Shown: positions 7,937 to 18,712, counted from the first letter of the stretch. The stretch: 64,000 nucleotides of DNA from Burkholderia sp. Bp9142 (GCF_003853415.1 NZ_QTPP01000016.1:1-64000), one strand, 5' to 3'. Numbers and translations: made by a program. Notes: generated by a model from the letters alone, not told the origin.

Positions 7937-8947
7937 ATGTCCGACCTCGTTGCCGACGAATCCCGCCTGATCGCCGAAATCGATCGCCTGAAGGCTGATT
8001 TCCCGAAAACCCGCGAGCTGTATCGCGAGGTCTGCGCGTTGATGTTCTTCCGCTTCGGCATCACGCCCACCGCGAACCGCCTGTATCAGCTCGTGCGCAA
8101 GGGCAGCATGAGCACGCCGACGGCGGTGCTCGGCGAGTTCTGGGTCGAGTTGCGGGAAAAGAGCCGCATGCGCATCGAGCATCCGGACTTGCCGGCCGAT
8201 CTGCAGGCGGCGGCGGGCGAACTGGTCGCTGCGTTGTGGAGCCGTTCGAGTACCGATGCCGCCGCGGCACTCGATGCACTGCGCGCCGAAGTCGAAGCCG
8301 AGCGGACGTCGGCGAAAGCGGAAGTCGCCGCACTGCAAGCCGACCTGTCCCGCACCGAAACCGCGCTGGAGCAACGCACGAGCGCGTTGCTGGCGGCCCA
8401 GGTGCGCATCCAGGAACTCGAGCAGGCAAGGGCGGCCGACGAAGCGTCGCGCCGCGCGCTGCAAGCGGAAGTCGAACGGCTGAAGCTGGACAATGCAGAA
8501 GCCGATCGCGCGCTCGCGCAGGCGCGCGCCGATTTCACGTCGCAGCTCGACCGGCTGCGCGACGATGCAGGCCGGGCCGAGGAGCGCTTGCGCGCATCCG
8601 AGAAACGGGCGCTTCAGGAGATCGACCGCGAACGGCTCGCGGCCGCACGGCTGCAAAAGGAACTCGACGCGGCCACCACGCGCGCCGAACAGCGCGATTC
8701 GCTGCACCGCAAGGATCTCGCGGCGCTGCAGGCGCAACTGGCCGACACGCAACACCGCAGCGGCATGCTCGAAGGCCAGCTCGACGGCGCTCGCGCGGCC
8801 AATGCCGCGTATGTCGGCGAGCTCGACGCGCTGCGAGCCGAACGCGCGGCTCGCGCGCCCGTGCGCCGGGCGCCGGGTCGACCTGCCGGAGGCAGCCTGC
8901 GTGCGGCGAAACCGGTCGCCAGGAAGCGCGCTCCGAAGCCTGCGTGA
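7937..8947 (+). CDS. KfrA-like coiled-coil DNA-binding protein
   Basis: 336 residues. The N-terminal ~110 form a KfrA_N-like DNA-binding domain (DFPKTRELYREVCALMFFR, then GITPTANRLYQLVRKGSMST, HTH-like). Residues ~115-300 are almost continuous coiled coil, rich in Ala, Glu, Arg and Leu. The tail is basic (GRPAGG, RAAKPVARKRAPK) and could bind nucleic acid. KfrA of IncP plasmids is an autoregulated, filament-forming protein implicated in plasmid partitioning; chromosomal relatives are common and poorly understood. The ATG at 7937 was chosen because the domain begins there and an AT-rich promoter lies directly upstream. Confidence 0.8.
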   Translation: MSDLVADESRLIAEIDRLKADFPKTRELYREVCALMFFRFGITPTANRLYQLVRKGSMSTPTAVLGEFWVELREKSRMRIEHPDLPADLQAAAGELVAALWSRSSTDAAAALDALRAEVEAERTSAKAEVAALQADLSRTETALEQRTSALLAAQVRIQELEQARAADEASRRALQAEVERLKLDNAEADRALAQARADFTSQLDRLRDDAGRAEERLRASEKRALQEIDRERLAAARLQKELDAATTRAEQRDSLHRKDLAALQAQLADTQHRSGMLEGQLDGARAANAAYVGELDALRAERAARAPVRRAPGRPAGGSLRAAKPVARKRAPKPA

Positions 8948-9033
8948 CATGGGCGCGACGGTGCGGCGACAACGCATCCGCGACGCGGCGCGATTCAGGT
9001 AAAGTGCCGCTCAATTCGCCGGCTCGACGTTAC

Positions 9034-9048
9034 TAGACGACCGGTCTA
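9034..9048. promoter_or_regulatory. TetR operator copy 1 (upstream of regulator)
   Basis: TAGAC-GACCG-GTCTA, a 15-bp dyad ending 22 bp before the tetR ATG at 9071. An almost identical copy (one base different, in the spacer) lies at 9732-9746 before the oxidoreductase. It resembles the box reported for NemR-type regulators. The regulator should repress itself and the enzyme operon. Confidence 0.75.
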
Positions 9049-9070
9049 ATCGTTGCTAACATACGCCATC

Positions 9071-9691
9071 ATGAATGCATCTTCAGGCGCCGAAGTCCGC
9101 CAGCACATCCTGAATATCGCGAAGCCGATCATGCTCCACAAGGGGTTCTCGGCGGTCGGTCTGAACGAGATTCTCGCCGCGGCGGGCATCCCGAAGGGCT
9201 CGTTCTACCATTACTTCGGCTCGAAGGAGGCATTCGGCGAGGCGCTGCTCGAATCGTATTTCGAAGGCTATCTCGAGCATCTCGACAACCTGCTCAAGCA
9301 TCAGGCCGGCACGGGCGCGCAGCGGCTGATGACGTACTGGGGCAACTGGCTGCACACGCAGTGCGCGGACGATCCGGAAGGCAAGTGCCTTGCGGTGAAG
9401 CTCGGCGCGGAAGTGTCCGACTTGTCGGAGGCGATGCGCGCGGTCCTGCGGCGCGGCACCGGCCAGATCATCGAGCGGCTCGCGGGCGGGATCGAGGCCG
9501 GGCTGGCCGACGGTTCGCTGAGCGGCGTCGACGATCCGGCCCATTCGGCGGCGATTCTCTACGAACTGTGGCTTGGCGCAACGCTGCTGGAGAAGATTCA
9601 CCGCAACCGCGCGCCGCTTGAGCGCGCGATGCTCGAAACACGGCGGATGCTGAACCTGCCGCCCGTCGAGCCAGGTGGAGCGCAGTCGTAA
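9071..9691 (+). CDS. TetR/AcrR-family regulator (NemR-like)
   Basis: 206 residues. The N-terminal HTH reads VGLNEILAAAGIPKGSFYHYFGSKEAFG around residues 32-60, a typical TetR domain. The C-terminal half is a ligand-binding bundle with Cys residues in TQCADDPEGKCL near 97-105, close to where electrophile-sensing NemR carries its reactive Cys. Matching operators precede this gene and the oxidoreductase operon downstream. It is therefore probably an autorepressor relieved by reactive electrophiles such as quinones or aldehydes. The ATG at 9071 is used; an upstream ATG at 9053 adds six residues only. Confidence 0.88.
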   Translation: MNASSGAEVRQHILNIAKPIMLHKGFSAVGLNEILAAAGIPKGSFYHYFGSKEAFGEALLESYFEGYLEHLDNLLKHQAGTGAQRLMTYWGNWLHTQCADDPEGKCLAVKLGAEVSDLSEAMRAVLRRGTGQIIERLAGGIEAGLADGSLSGVDDPAHSAAILYELWLGATLLEKIHRNRAPLERAMLETRRMLNLPPVEPGGAQS

Positions 9692-9731
9692 CCCGGGCGA
9701 GCACAGGCGCGCCTTGTTTTTACGTGAGCCC

Positions 9732-9746
9732 TAGACGACTGGTCTA
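9732..9746. promoter_or_regulatory. TetR operator copy 2 (upstream of oxidoreductase)
   Basis: TAGAC-GACTG-GTCTA, matching the site at 9034-9048 in both arms. It is placed 148 bp before the oxidoreductase ATG (9894), in the gap after tetR, and marks that gene and probably the monooxygenase behind it as the regulon. Confidence 0.72.
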
Positions 9747-9893
9747 CTCACGCAGAAGTCCCATTGCGTGACCCGCGAGGCTGCGGCTCCGCCGGCTGAT
9801 TCGCCGGCACGGCCGCGGCCGCGCGCATCACGGTGGTCGAACGTTGATCCGATCGTGCCCGTGGCACGTCCATTCCTGTTGACGGAGGTTCCC

Positions 9894-10952
9894 ATGCCGC
9901 AAAGCAAGGCAGCAAACCGCAGAATCATCCTGAACGCGCGCCCGGTCGGCGCACCCACCCCGAACGACTTCCGTAGCGAGACCGTGGCCGTGCCGGCGCC
10001 CGGCGCCGGCCAGGTGCTGTTGCGCACGGTCTGGCTGTCGCTCGATCCGTACATGCGCGGCCGGATGAGCGACGCGCCGTCGTATGCGCCGCCGGTCGAA
10101 CTCGGCGACGTGATGGTCGGCGGCACGGTCAGCCGTGTCGTCGCCTCGAACCTGAGCGCGTATCGCGAAGGCGACCTGGTCGTCGCGGGCGGTGGCTGGC
10201 AGGACTATTCGCTGTCCGACGGCAGCGATCTGATTCCGCTCGGCCCCGACTTCGCGCATCCGTCGCAGGCGCTCGGCGTGCTCGGCATGCCGGGGTTCAC
10301 CGCGTACACCGGGTTGCTGAAGATCGGCGAGCCGAAGCCCGGCGAAACCGTGGTCGTCGCCGCCGCGAGCGGGGCGGTCGGCGCGGTGGTCGGCCAGATC
10401 GCGAAGCTGAAGGGCTGCCGCGTGATTGGTGTCGCGGGCGGCGCCGACAAGGTCGCGTACGTGAAGGACACGCTCGGCTTCGACGCCAGCATCGATCATC
10501 GCGATCCGCAATTCGCGATCAAGCTGAAGGAAGCCTGCCCGAACGGCATCGACGTCTATTTCGAGAACGTCGGCGGCGCCGTGTTCGACGCGGTGTGGCC
10601 GCTGCTCAACGATCATGCGCGCGTGCCGGTGTGCGGAATCATCGCGCATTACAACGACGCGGCATACGACGACACCGCGGTGTCGAGCGGCCGTGACCGC
10701 GTGCCCGCGCTGATGGGCACGATCCTGCGCAAGCGCATCCGGATGCAGGGTTTCATCATTCTCGATCATTATGCGACCGGCTACGCGCCGTTCCTGAAGG
10801 AAATGAGCGAGTGGATCGCGCAGGGCAAGATGAAGGCGCTCGAGGACGTGGTTCCCGATCTCGCCGATGCGCCGAATGCGCTGATCGGCTTGCTCGCCGG
10901 CAGGAATTTCGGCAAGGTCGTCGTGCGCGTGGGGCCGGACGAACTGGCCTGA
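9894..10952 (+). CDS. NADP-dependent medium-chain oxidoreductase (CurA/leukotriene-B4-reductase-like)
   Basis: 352 residues of the zinc-independent MDR superfamily. The start has LNARPVGAPTPNDF and SLDPYMRGRM, typical of CurA/PtgR-type enone reductases. The Rossmann motif AASGAVGAVVGQIAKLKG lies at residues ~160-178, and VYFENVGG near 222 is characteristic. It probably reduces alpha,beta-unsaturated carbonyls with NADPH, which suits control by an electrophile-sensing TetR protein. GGAGG precedes the ATG at 9894. The small monooxygenase gene follows 83 bp downstream. Confidence 0.9.
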   Translation: MPQSKAANRRIILNARPVGAPTPNDFRSETVAVPAPGAGQVLLRTVWLSLDPYMRGRMSDAPSYAPPVELGDVMVGGTVSRVVASNLSAYREGDLVVAGGGWQDYSLSDGSDLIPLGPDFAHPSQALGVLGMPGFTAYTGLLKIGEPKPGETVVVAAASGAVGAVVGQIAKLKGCRVIGVAGGADKVAYVKDTLGFDASIDHRDPQFAIKLKEACPNGIDVYFENVGGAVFDAVWPLLNDHARVPVCGIIAHYNDAAYDDTAVSSGRDRVPALMGTILRKRIRMQGFIILDHYATGYAPFLKEMSEWIAQGKMKALEDVVPDLADAPNALIGLLAGRNFGKVVVRVGPDELA

Positions 10953-11035
10953 CGCGACGCGTCCGTTTGCACGCTGGCGTCACCCGACGCCGGCCTATGG
11001 CATGCTCGATTCCATTTCCCCAAGGAGTGAAAAAC

Positions 11036-11335
11036 ATGGCGCTTTATGTGATGGCCTCGGTGTTTCCGAAACCCGAACACGCGCAGGCCGTCGAGGCCGA
11101 ATTGCGCAGCATGGTCGCGGCGACCCGCGTCGAACCCGGCAACCGCCGCTACGACCTGTTCCGCGAACAGGACGGCTCGCCGGCACTGCACCTGTTCGAA
11201 ATCTACGACGACCAGGCCGCGTTCGACGCGCACCTCGCGAGCCCGCACTTCACCGCGTTTCGCATCAAGTCGGCCGACTGGTTCTCGGTGCCGCCCGTCA
11301 TCAAGGTGCTGTCGGGCATCGACGCGGCCGAATAA
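11036..11335 (+). CDS. ABM-type quinol/antibiotic-biosynthesis monooxygenase
   Basis: 99 residues forming a single ferredoxin-like ABM domain: YVMASVFPKPEHAQAVEAEL, then VEPGNRRYDLFREQDG, LFEIYDDQAAFDAHLASPHF. Relatives such as YgiN act on quinols without a cofactor. AAGGAG lies 9 nt before the ATG. It follows the enone reductase and fits a quinone/electrophile detoxification operon. An ATG or GTG further upstream is not supported by homology. Confidence 0.85.
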   Translation: MALYVMASVFPKPEHAQAVEAELRSMVAATRVEPGNRRYDLFREQDGSPALHLFEIYDDQAAFDAHLASPHFTAFRIKSADWFSVPPVIKVLSGIDAAE

Positions 11336-11464
11336 CCCGCATTGAATCACCGCCGCGGCTCGTCCGACGGGCCGCACGGCAGCCGCTGCGTGCCGAGCAG
11401 TGGCGATGAACAACCCGGCGCGCCGGTCGCGCCGCTTCCCCGATACACCGGCCCCGGAGGCTGA

Positions 11465-11920
11465 ATGGTCACCCTCAACATCAACGGCGAGAACCGCACG
11501 GTCGACGCCCCCGACGACATGCCGCTGCTGTGGGTCCTGCGCGACGTCGTCGGCCTGACCGGCACGAAATTCGGCTGCGGGATCGCGCAATGCGGCGCGT
11601 GCACCGTGCATCTCGACGGCGTTGCGGCGCGTTCGTGCGTGCTGCCGGTCGCGGCCGTCGCGGGCCGCAGGATCACGACGATCGAAGCCGTCGGCGCGAC
11701 GCCGGCCGGGCAGAAGGTCCAGGACGCGTGGCGCGAGCTCGACGTCGTCCAGTGCGGCTACTGTCAGTCGGGGCAGGTGATGGCGGCCTCGGCGCTGATC
11801 GCCTCGAACCCGAACCCGAGCGACGCCGACATCGACGCGGCGATGGCCGGCAACATCTGCCGCTGCGGCACGTACAACCGGATTCGCGCGGCCGTGAAGC
11901 ACGCCGCCAAGGGGAACTGA
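11465..11920 (+). CDS. 2Fe-2S subunit of an aldehyde/isoquinoline-type dehydrogenase
   Basis: 151 residues with two [2Fe-2S] clusters. The N-terminal plant-ferredoxin-type site reads [16 protein letters not shown] (residues ~39-54). The C-terminal four-helix site has CGYCQSGQ near 97 and [10 protein letters not shown] near 136. It transfers electrons from the molybdenum subunit encoded next, one nucleotide downstream of the stop. The protein lacks a signal and probably travels with the Tat-exported partner. Similar pairs are annotated as isoquinoline 1-oxidoreductase IorA/IorB; the substrate here is not known. Confidence 0.92.
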   Translation: MVTLNINGENRTVDAPDDMPLLWVLRDVVGLTGTKFGCGIAQCGACTVHLDGVAARSCVLPVAAVAGRRITTIEAVGATPAGQKVQDAWRELDVVQCGYCQSGQVMAASALIASNPNPSDADIDAAMAGNICRCGTYNRIRAAVKHAAKGN

Positions 11921-11921
11921 C

Positions 11922-14141
11922 ATGTCGCGAGGACTGATCGACGCAGGTCGGGCCGGCGCGGGCGTGTCGCGCCGTTCGTTTCTCAAGGCGGGCATGTCGC
12001 TCGGCGCGGCCGCGGGCGGCGGCTTGCTGCTCGGCTTCAGCATGCCGGCGGCGGGCGATGACGCGCGGCGCTCGGTGATCGGCGGCGATGCGGACGAAAG
12101 CGCGCGCGCCGGCGTATTCGCGCCGAACGCGTTCGTGCAGATCGACCGCGGCGGCAAGGTCACGCTGGTGATGCCGAAAGTGGAAATGGGCCAGGGCGTC
12201 TATACGGCGCTGCCGATGCTGATCGCCGAGGAACTCGAGGTGCCGCTGTCGAACGTCACGCTCGACCATGCGCCGCCGAACGAGAAGCTGTTCCTCGATC
12301 CGCTGCTCGGCGGCCAACTGACGGGCGGCTCGACATCGGTGCGCTACGCGTGGGAGCCGCTGCGCCGTGCAGGCGCGACCGCTCGCACGCTGCTGGTCGC
12401 GGCGGCGGCGAAGCAATGGCATGTCGATCCGGCCGCCTGCCGCGCGGAAAACGGCGAAGTGCGGCACCCGCCGAGCGGCCGGCGTGCTTCGTACGGCCAG
12501 CTCGCCGACGCCGCGTCGAAGCTGCCGGTGCCGAAGGACGTCGCGCTGAAGCAGCCGGCCGATTTCAAACTGATCGGCAAGCCGGTGAAGCGGCTGGATT
12601 CGCCGGAGAAGGTCGACGGCACCGCCCGGTTCGGGCTCGACGTGCGCCTGCCCGGCATGCTGTACGCGGTGATCGTGAACAGCCCGGTGTTCGGCGGCAC
12701 GGTCGCGAGCGTCGACGAGTCGGCGACGAAGAAGATTCCGGGCGTGCGCCAGGTGGTGCGCGTCGACAACGCGGTCGCGGTGGTCGGCGATCACACGTGG
12801 GCGGCGAAGCGCGGCGCGTCGGCGCTCGTCGTCAAATGGAACGAAGGCGCGGACGCGAAGGTGTCGATGAAGGACATCGTCGCGGATCTCGCGCAAGCCG
12901 CAGCCAACGGCAAGGGTGCCGTCGCGCGCAAGGAGGGCGACGTCGGCAAGGCGTTCGCGAACGCGAAGACGCGTGTCGATGCCGTCTACGAACAGCCGTT
13001 CCTTGCACACGCGACGATGGAGCCCGTCAACTGCACGGTGCAGGTGCGCGCCGACGGCTGCGAGATCTGGGTCGGCACGCAGGTGCCGACACGGGCGCGC
13101 GATACGGTGCAGCGGCTCACGGGGCTGGCACCCGACAGGATCGTCGTGCACAACCATTTGCTCGGCGGCGGCTTTGGCCGGCGGCTCGAGACGGACATGA
13201 TCGGACAGGCCGTGAAGGTCGCCAGGCAGGTCAACGCGCCCGTGAAGGTCGTGTGGACGCGCGAGGAAGACATCCAGCACGACATGTACCGTCCGTACTA
13301 CTACGACCGGATCTCGGCCGGCCTCGACGCGAACGGCAAGCCGGTCGCATGGCAGCACCGGATCGTCGGTTCGTCGATCATCGCGCGCTTCGCGCCGCCC
13401 GCGTTCAAGGACGGCGTCGATCCCGACGCGGTCGAGGTTGCAAACGACCTGCCGTACGACCTGCCGAACCAGCTCGTCGACTACGTGCGGCAGGAACCGC
13501 GCCATGTGCCGACCGCGTTCTGGCGCGGCGTGGGCCCGACGCGCGGGACGTTCGTCGTCGAGAGCTTCATCGACGAACTGGCCGCGCAGGCCAGGACCGA
13601 CCCCGTCCAGTATCGCCGCGCGCTGCTCGACAAGACGCCGCGTGCGCGCAACGTGCTCGACGTCGCGACGAAGGCGGCCGGATGGGGCGCGCCGCTGCCG
13701 AAGGGGCAAGGGCGCGGCGTATCGGTGATGCACGCGTTCGGCAGCTTTTTCTCGATCGTCATCGACGTCGCGGTGGAGGATGGCGAAGTGCAGGTCAGGC
13801 GTGCCGTGTGCGCGGTCGACTGCGGGATGGCCGTCAATCCGGGCACGATCGAGGCGCAGGTGCAGGGCGGCATCATCTTCGGGATCACGGGCGCGCTGTA
13901 TGGCGAGATCACGATCGAGGACGGCCGCGTCGTGCAGAGCAACTTCACCGACTACCGGATGATGCGCATCAACGAGACGCCGCCGATCGAGGTTCACCTC
14001 GTCAAAAGCGGCGAGGCGCCGGGCGGAATCGGCGAACCCGGTACGGCGGCTACCGCGGCGGCCCTGTCGAACGCGATCTTCGCCGCGACCGGCAAGCGGC
14101 TGCGCAAGCTGCCGGTCGGCAGCCAGCTGAAGACGGCCTGA
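11922..14141 (+). CDS. molybdopterin subunit, xanthine-dehydrogenase family (IorB-like), Tat-exported
   Basis: 739 residues. A twin-arginine signal RRSFLKAG (residues ~17-24) with a hydrophobic run directs export of the folded Mo enzyme to the periplasm. The body has EMGQGVYTALPMLIAEEL near residue 88, GGGFGRRLETD near 416, and GGIGEPGTAATAAA near the C-terminus, where the Glu matches the catalytic Glu of the family. It probably oxidises an aldehyde or N-heterocycle at the molybdenum, passing electrons to the 2Fe-2S subunit and then the tri-haem cytochrome downstream. The stop is 15 nt before that gene. Confidence 0.92.
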   Translation: MSRGLIDAGRAGAGVSRRSFLKAGMSLGAAAGGGLLLGFSMPAAGDDARRSVIGGDADESARAGVFAPNAFVQIDRGGKVTLVMPKVEMGQGVYTALPMLIAEELEVPLSNVTLDHAPPNEKLFLDPLLGGQLTGGSTSVRYAWEPLRRAGATARTLLVAAAAKQWHVDPAACRAENGEVRHPPSGRRASYGQLADAASKLPVPKDVALKQPADFKLIGKPVKRLDSPEKVDGTARFGLDVRLPGMLYAVIVNSPVFGGTVASVDESATKKIPGVRQVVRVDNAVAVVGDHTWAAKRGASALVVKWNEGADAKVSMKDIVADLAQAAANGKGAVARKEGDVGKAFANAKTRVDAVYEQPFLAHATMEPVNCTVQVRADGCEIWVGTQVPTRARDTVQRLTGLAPDRIVVHNHLLGGGFGRRLETDMIGQAVKVARQVNAPVKVVWTREEDIQHDMYRPYYYDRISAGLDANGKPVAWQHRIVGSSIIARFAPPAFKDGVDPDAVEVANDLPYDLPNQLVDYVRQEPRHVPTAFWRGVGPTRGTFVVESFIDELAAQARTDPVQYRRALLDKTPRARNVLDVATKAAGWGAPLPKGQGRGVSVMHAFGSFFSIVIDVAVEDGEVQVRRAVCAVDCGMAVNPGTIEAQVQGGIIFGITGALYGEITIEDGRVVQSNFTDYRMMRINETPPIEVHLVKSGEAPGGIGEPGTAATAAALSNAIFAATGKRLRKLPVGSQLKTA

Positions 14142-14156
14142 GGAGAGGGTCGAACC

Positions 14157-15476
14157 ATGCGAAACCCCACCCTGAACCGCTTGAACCGCGTCGCTCATAC
14201 GCTCCGCGCATCGATGATCGCGCTCTCCGCGCTGATGGCCGGCCCGGCGGCGCATGCCGCGCAATCGGCGCCGGCCGACGGCGCGCTGGTTGCACGCGGC
14301 GCGTATCTCGCGAAGGCGGGCGACTGCGTGGCGTGCCACACCGCGCCGCGCGGCACGCCATTCGCCGGCGGCCTGAGGATGGTCACGCCGATGGGCGCGA
14401 TCTACACGACCAACATCACGCCCGACCCGGAAACAGGCATCGGCGGCTATACGGAAGCCGAGTTCGCGGGCGCGCTGCGCCTGGGCGTTGCGAAGGACGG
14501 CCATCGCCTGTATCCGGCGATGCCTTATCCGTCGTATGCGAAGCTGCGCGACGACGACGTGAAGGCGCTGTACGCGTACTTCATGCACGGCGTCGAGCCC
14601 GTGAAGCAGGCGAACCGTGCGTCCGAGATTCCGTGGCCGCTCGACATGCGCTGGCCGCTGGCGCTGTGGAACGCGGTGTTCCTTGACACGAAGCCGTACA
14701 CCGACAAGGCGTCAAGGGATGCGATGTGGAACCGCGGCGCGTATCTCGTGCAGGGGCTCGGGCATTGCGGGTCGTGCCATACGCCGCGCGGCGCCGGCTT
14801 CCAGGAGAAGGCGCTGGACGAAGGCGGCGCGGCGTTCCTGTCGGGCGCGCCGATCGACAACTGGTTCGCGTCGAACCTGACCGGCGAGCCCAATACGGGG
14901 CTCGGCCGCTGGAGCGACGCGGAGGTCGCGCAGTTCCTGAAGACCGGCGCGAACCGGCATGCGACCGCGTTCGGCTCGATGGTCAGCGTGATCAACCACA
15001 GCACGCAGGCGCTGACCGGCGACGATCTGGCGGCGATTTCCCGCTACCTGAAGTCGTTGCCGGCGGCGGGCGGCACGGGCGCGCCGCCTTACCGCTATGA
15101 TCCGAAGGCGACGCAGGTCGCGCTGGGCCGGCCGGCAAACGATCCGGGCGCAAAGGTGTATAACGCTTACTGCCTGCATTGCCATGGCGCGGACGGCCGC
15201 GGCTACGCGCCGCTGCTCGCGCCGCTCGCCGGCAACCCGAACGTGCTCGAGGCCGATGCATCGTCGCTGATCAACGTGACGCTGAACGGCAGCGAGTCGC
15301 TCGTGATCGGCGGCGTGCCGTCCGCGTACCCGATGCCGGCGTTCGCGAACGAGCTGAACGACCGGCAGATCGCCGACGTGCTGACGTTCATGCGCGCCGG
15401 CTGGAACAACAACGCGCCGGCCGTGCAGGCGGCGGACGTCGCGAAACTCCGCAAGGCGACGGCGGCCGCGCGCTGA
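14157..15476 (+). CDS. tri-haem cytochrome c subunit (alcohol/aldehyde dehydrogenase type)
   Basis: 439 residues with an N-terminal signal (basic start, ALMAGPAAHAA cleavage region). There are three haem c sites: CVACH (C57), CGSCH (C204) and CLHCH (C339). This is the layout of the AdhB-type cytochrome of periplasmic dehydrogenases. It should carry electrons from the Mo/2Fe-2S dehydrogenase encoded just upstream to ubiquinone or a terminal oxidase. Axial Met candidates include YPAMPYPSY and YPMPAFAN. It is the third gene of the iorA-iorB-cytochrome unit. Confidence 0.93.
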   Translation: MRNPTLNRLNRVAHTLRASMIALSALMAGPAAHAAQSAPADGALVARGAYLAKAGDCVACHTAPRGTPFAGGLRMVTPMGAIYTTNITPDPETGIGGYTEAEFAGALRLGVAKDGHRLYPAMPYPSYAKLRDDDVKALYAYFMHGVEPVKQANRASEIPWPLDMRWPLALWNAVFLDTKPYTDKASRDAMWNRGAYLVQGLGHCGSCHTPRGAGFQEKALDEGGAAFLSGAPIDNWFASNLTGEPNTGLGRWSDAEVAQFLKTGANRHATAFGSMVSVINHSTQALTGDDLAAISRYLKSLPAAGGTGAPPYRYDPKATQVALGRPANDPGAKVYNAYCLHCHGADGRGYAPLLAPLAGNPNVLEADASSLINVTLNGSESLVIGGVPSAYPMPAFANELNDRQIADVLTFMRAGWNNNAPAVQAADVAKLRKATAAAR

Positions 15477-15497
15477 GCGCGGCCGAACATGGCGGAT

Positions 15498-15531
15498 GAC
15501 GACGGGCAGGCGTGCCGCGTGCCCCGTCGTC
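15498..15531 (+). promoter_or_regulatory. strong hairpin between cytochrome and aldehyde dehydrogenase genes
   Basis: A 9-bp stem GACGACGGG / CCCGTCGTC with a 16-nt loop and no following T-run. It lies in the 162-bp gap before the aldehyde dehydrogenase. Without the T-run it is better read as an mRNA processing or stability element, or partial terminator, than as an intrinsic terminator. Confidence 0.4.
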
Positions 15532-15623
15532 GAACATTGCCGGATGCAGCGCACCCGGCAACGCGGCTCTTTCTGTCAACCGGCGCGCGGCCGTTTGCGG
15601 CAGCGCGCGTTTTATCGACGTAA

Positions 15624-17084
<1,461 letters not shown>

Positions 17085-17142
17085 CGACCGTTCGACCGCA
17101 TGCGTGCCGCCGTTTGCGCGGCGCGCACGGCAGGTTGCTCCT

Positions 17143-17172
17143 GGCCGGGCGTGCTGCCCGGCCTTGTTGTTT
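17143..17172 (+). terminator. intrinsic terminator after the aldehyde dehydrogenase
   Basis: Stem GGCCGGGC / GCCCGGCC with a 5-nt loop, then TTGTTGTTT. It ends the dehydrogenase transcription unit and separates it from the leftward tagH gene. Confidence 0.85.
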
Positions 17173-17258
17173 CTGGTCCTTTCTGCTTCGTTCGCTGTCG
17201 GTTTTGCCCGGTAATGGCGGTCGCCCCCGTCGAGCACGGGACACACGGCGCCCGCCGC

Positions 17259-18665
17259 TCAATGCCGGCTGCTGCCGCGATAGCTTTCCACCTCCGCGTC
17301 GTACGCCGCGAGAAACGCCTTGCCGAATACCGACGCGAAATCGTCCTCGATCGCGAACACCGTGTCGCGATGGGTCGCCGCGTAGCGATCCCACATCCTC
17401 GCCTTGTAGAGCGCGGGCACCCGCTTCTCGTACCAGCGCATCGCATCGTCGCGCTCGCGCAGCCGCTGCGGCGAAAAGCGCGTCAGCAGGTCCATGAGCG
17501 CGGCGCGCATGCCCGCGACCATGCCGATCTGGTGCGCATGCAGATCCTGGAACGCGTCGCTGACCGCGCTCTGCGGCGACATGAAGCCCGGCAGCGGCAG
17601 TCCGAACATCTGGCGCAGCACGGCGCCGCCGTCCGGCAGCAGCTTCAGCGGGTTGTTCTCGCGATCGAGCAGCATCGTCATGTGCGCCTTCACCTCCCGC
17701 TTCAGGATGCTGCGCGACGACAGCAGCTCGACCGTGCCGTTCGCGAACAGCGCCAGCAACTGCCCCGCGATGTACAACTGTTCAGCCGACCACTGATGCG
17801 ATTCGGCGGCGGTATCGAGTCCGGCGCCTTCGAAGAACGCGTTCAGCAGTTCGTCGGGCGTCGGCACGCGGCTAGCCTGCGGTGCAGGTGCGTCGGCCGG
17901 CCGCGGCCCGGCGTGCGCTGCCGCCGGTTGCACGCGCACATGCTGCGTCCACTCGGGCGCGTGGTCGGCCTGCGTCGCGGACGATGCGTCGCGATCCGCC
18001 TTGCCGCGTTCGGCCGGTGACGCCGAACCCGATCCAACGATATCGGGCGACGACTGCGCGAACAGGTCGAGCGGATCAGTCGACAGCTGATTCAGGTCGC
18101 GCTGCGATGGCGCCGATGGCGCGGTGCGGCTTGCCGGCTGCCCAGCCTCCCTGCGCGCCGTGCCGGACCGGGTGCCGGCGTCCGCCGCCTTGCCGCGCGG
18201 GACGAGGCGATCCTGCAGCAGGCCCCACAGCCGGTTGCCGGCGCCTTTCGTCTCGCCGTGTGCGCGAGCGGCCATCTCCGGCGCGCCTGGCTGGGCGGGG
18301 CTGGCGTTGGAAGCGGAGGGCATGTCGACGACCGGCGCCTCATGTCCGTCGTCACGCTCGGCCCGCAGCACGTACGGCCCGATGCGGATGATGTCGCCGG
18401 TATTGAGCGGGCGCTCCTGCGCATAGCCGACGGGCTCGCGATTCACCTCGATCGTCGACACGCTGCTCAGGTTCTTCAGCAGGCACGCATCGTCGCCGAC
18501 CTGCAGCAGGGCCTGCAGCCGGGAGACCTGCCGGGTGTCGTCGCGCAGCACGAGATGGTTGTCGGTGGCCCGCCCGATGGTGCCGCCGGGCGGGTGGAAC
18601 ACGACGGCGTCATAGGAGTCGCTTTCGACCGGCTCGCCGGCGTGTTCGATCACGATCAGTTGCAT
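17259..18665 (-). CDS. tagH: T6SS-associated FHA-domain protein TagH
   Basis: 468 residues. The N-terminal ~100 residues form an FHA phosphopeptide-binding domain with the core GGTIGRATDNHLVL and the later NREPVGYA. After a long low-complexity linker (residues ~110-270) comes the conserved T6SS FHA C-terminal domain, which includes the segment AEQLYIAGQLLALFANGTVELL. TagH-type proteins (Fha1) read threonine phosphorylation by the T6SS kinase encoded at 27315 and promote assembly. The ATG at 18665 begins right at the FHA fold; the frame stays open far upstream, but only as antisense shadow. It runs leftward, divergent from tssJ and downstream of the tssQ-like gene. Confidence 0.9.
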   Translation of the reverse strand: MQLIVIEHAGEPVESDSYDAVVFHPPGGTIGRATDNHLVLRDDTRQVSRLQALLQVGDDACLLKNLSSVSTIEVNREPVGYAQERPLNTGDIIRIGPYVLRAERDDGHEAPVVDMPSASNASPAQPGAPEMAARAHGETKGAGNRLWGLLQDRLVPRGKAADAGTRSGTARREAGQPASRTAPSAPSQRDLNQLSTDPLDLFAQSSPDIVGSGSASPAERGKADRDASSATQADHAPEWTQHVRVQPAAAHAGPRPADAPAPQASRVPTPDELLNAFFEGAGLDTAAESHQWSAEQLYIAGQLLALFANGTVELLSSRSILKREVKAHMTMLLDRENNPLKLLPDGGAVLRQMFGLPLPGFMSPQSAVSDAFQDLHAHQIGMVAGMRAALMDLLTRFSPQRLRERDDAMRWYEKRVPALYKARMWDRYAATHRDTVFAIEDDFASVFGKAFLAAYDAEVESYRGSSRH

Positions 18666-18712
18666 GTCATACGTCGCTCGGTCATGAAGCGCTCGCAGGG
18701 AAACCGGTTCGG

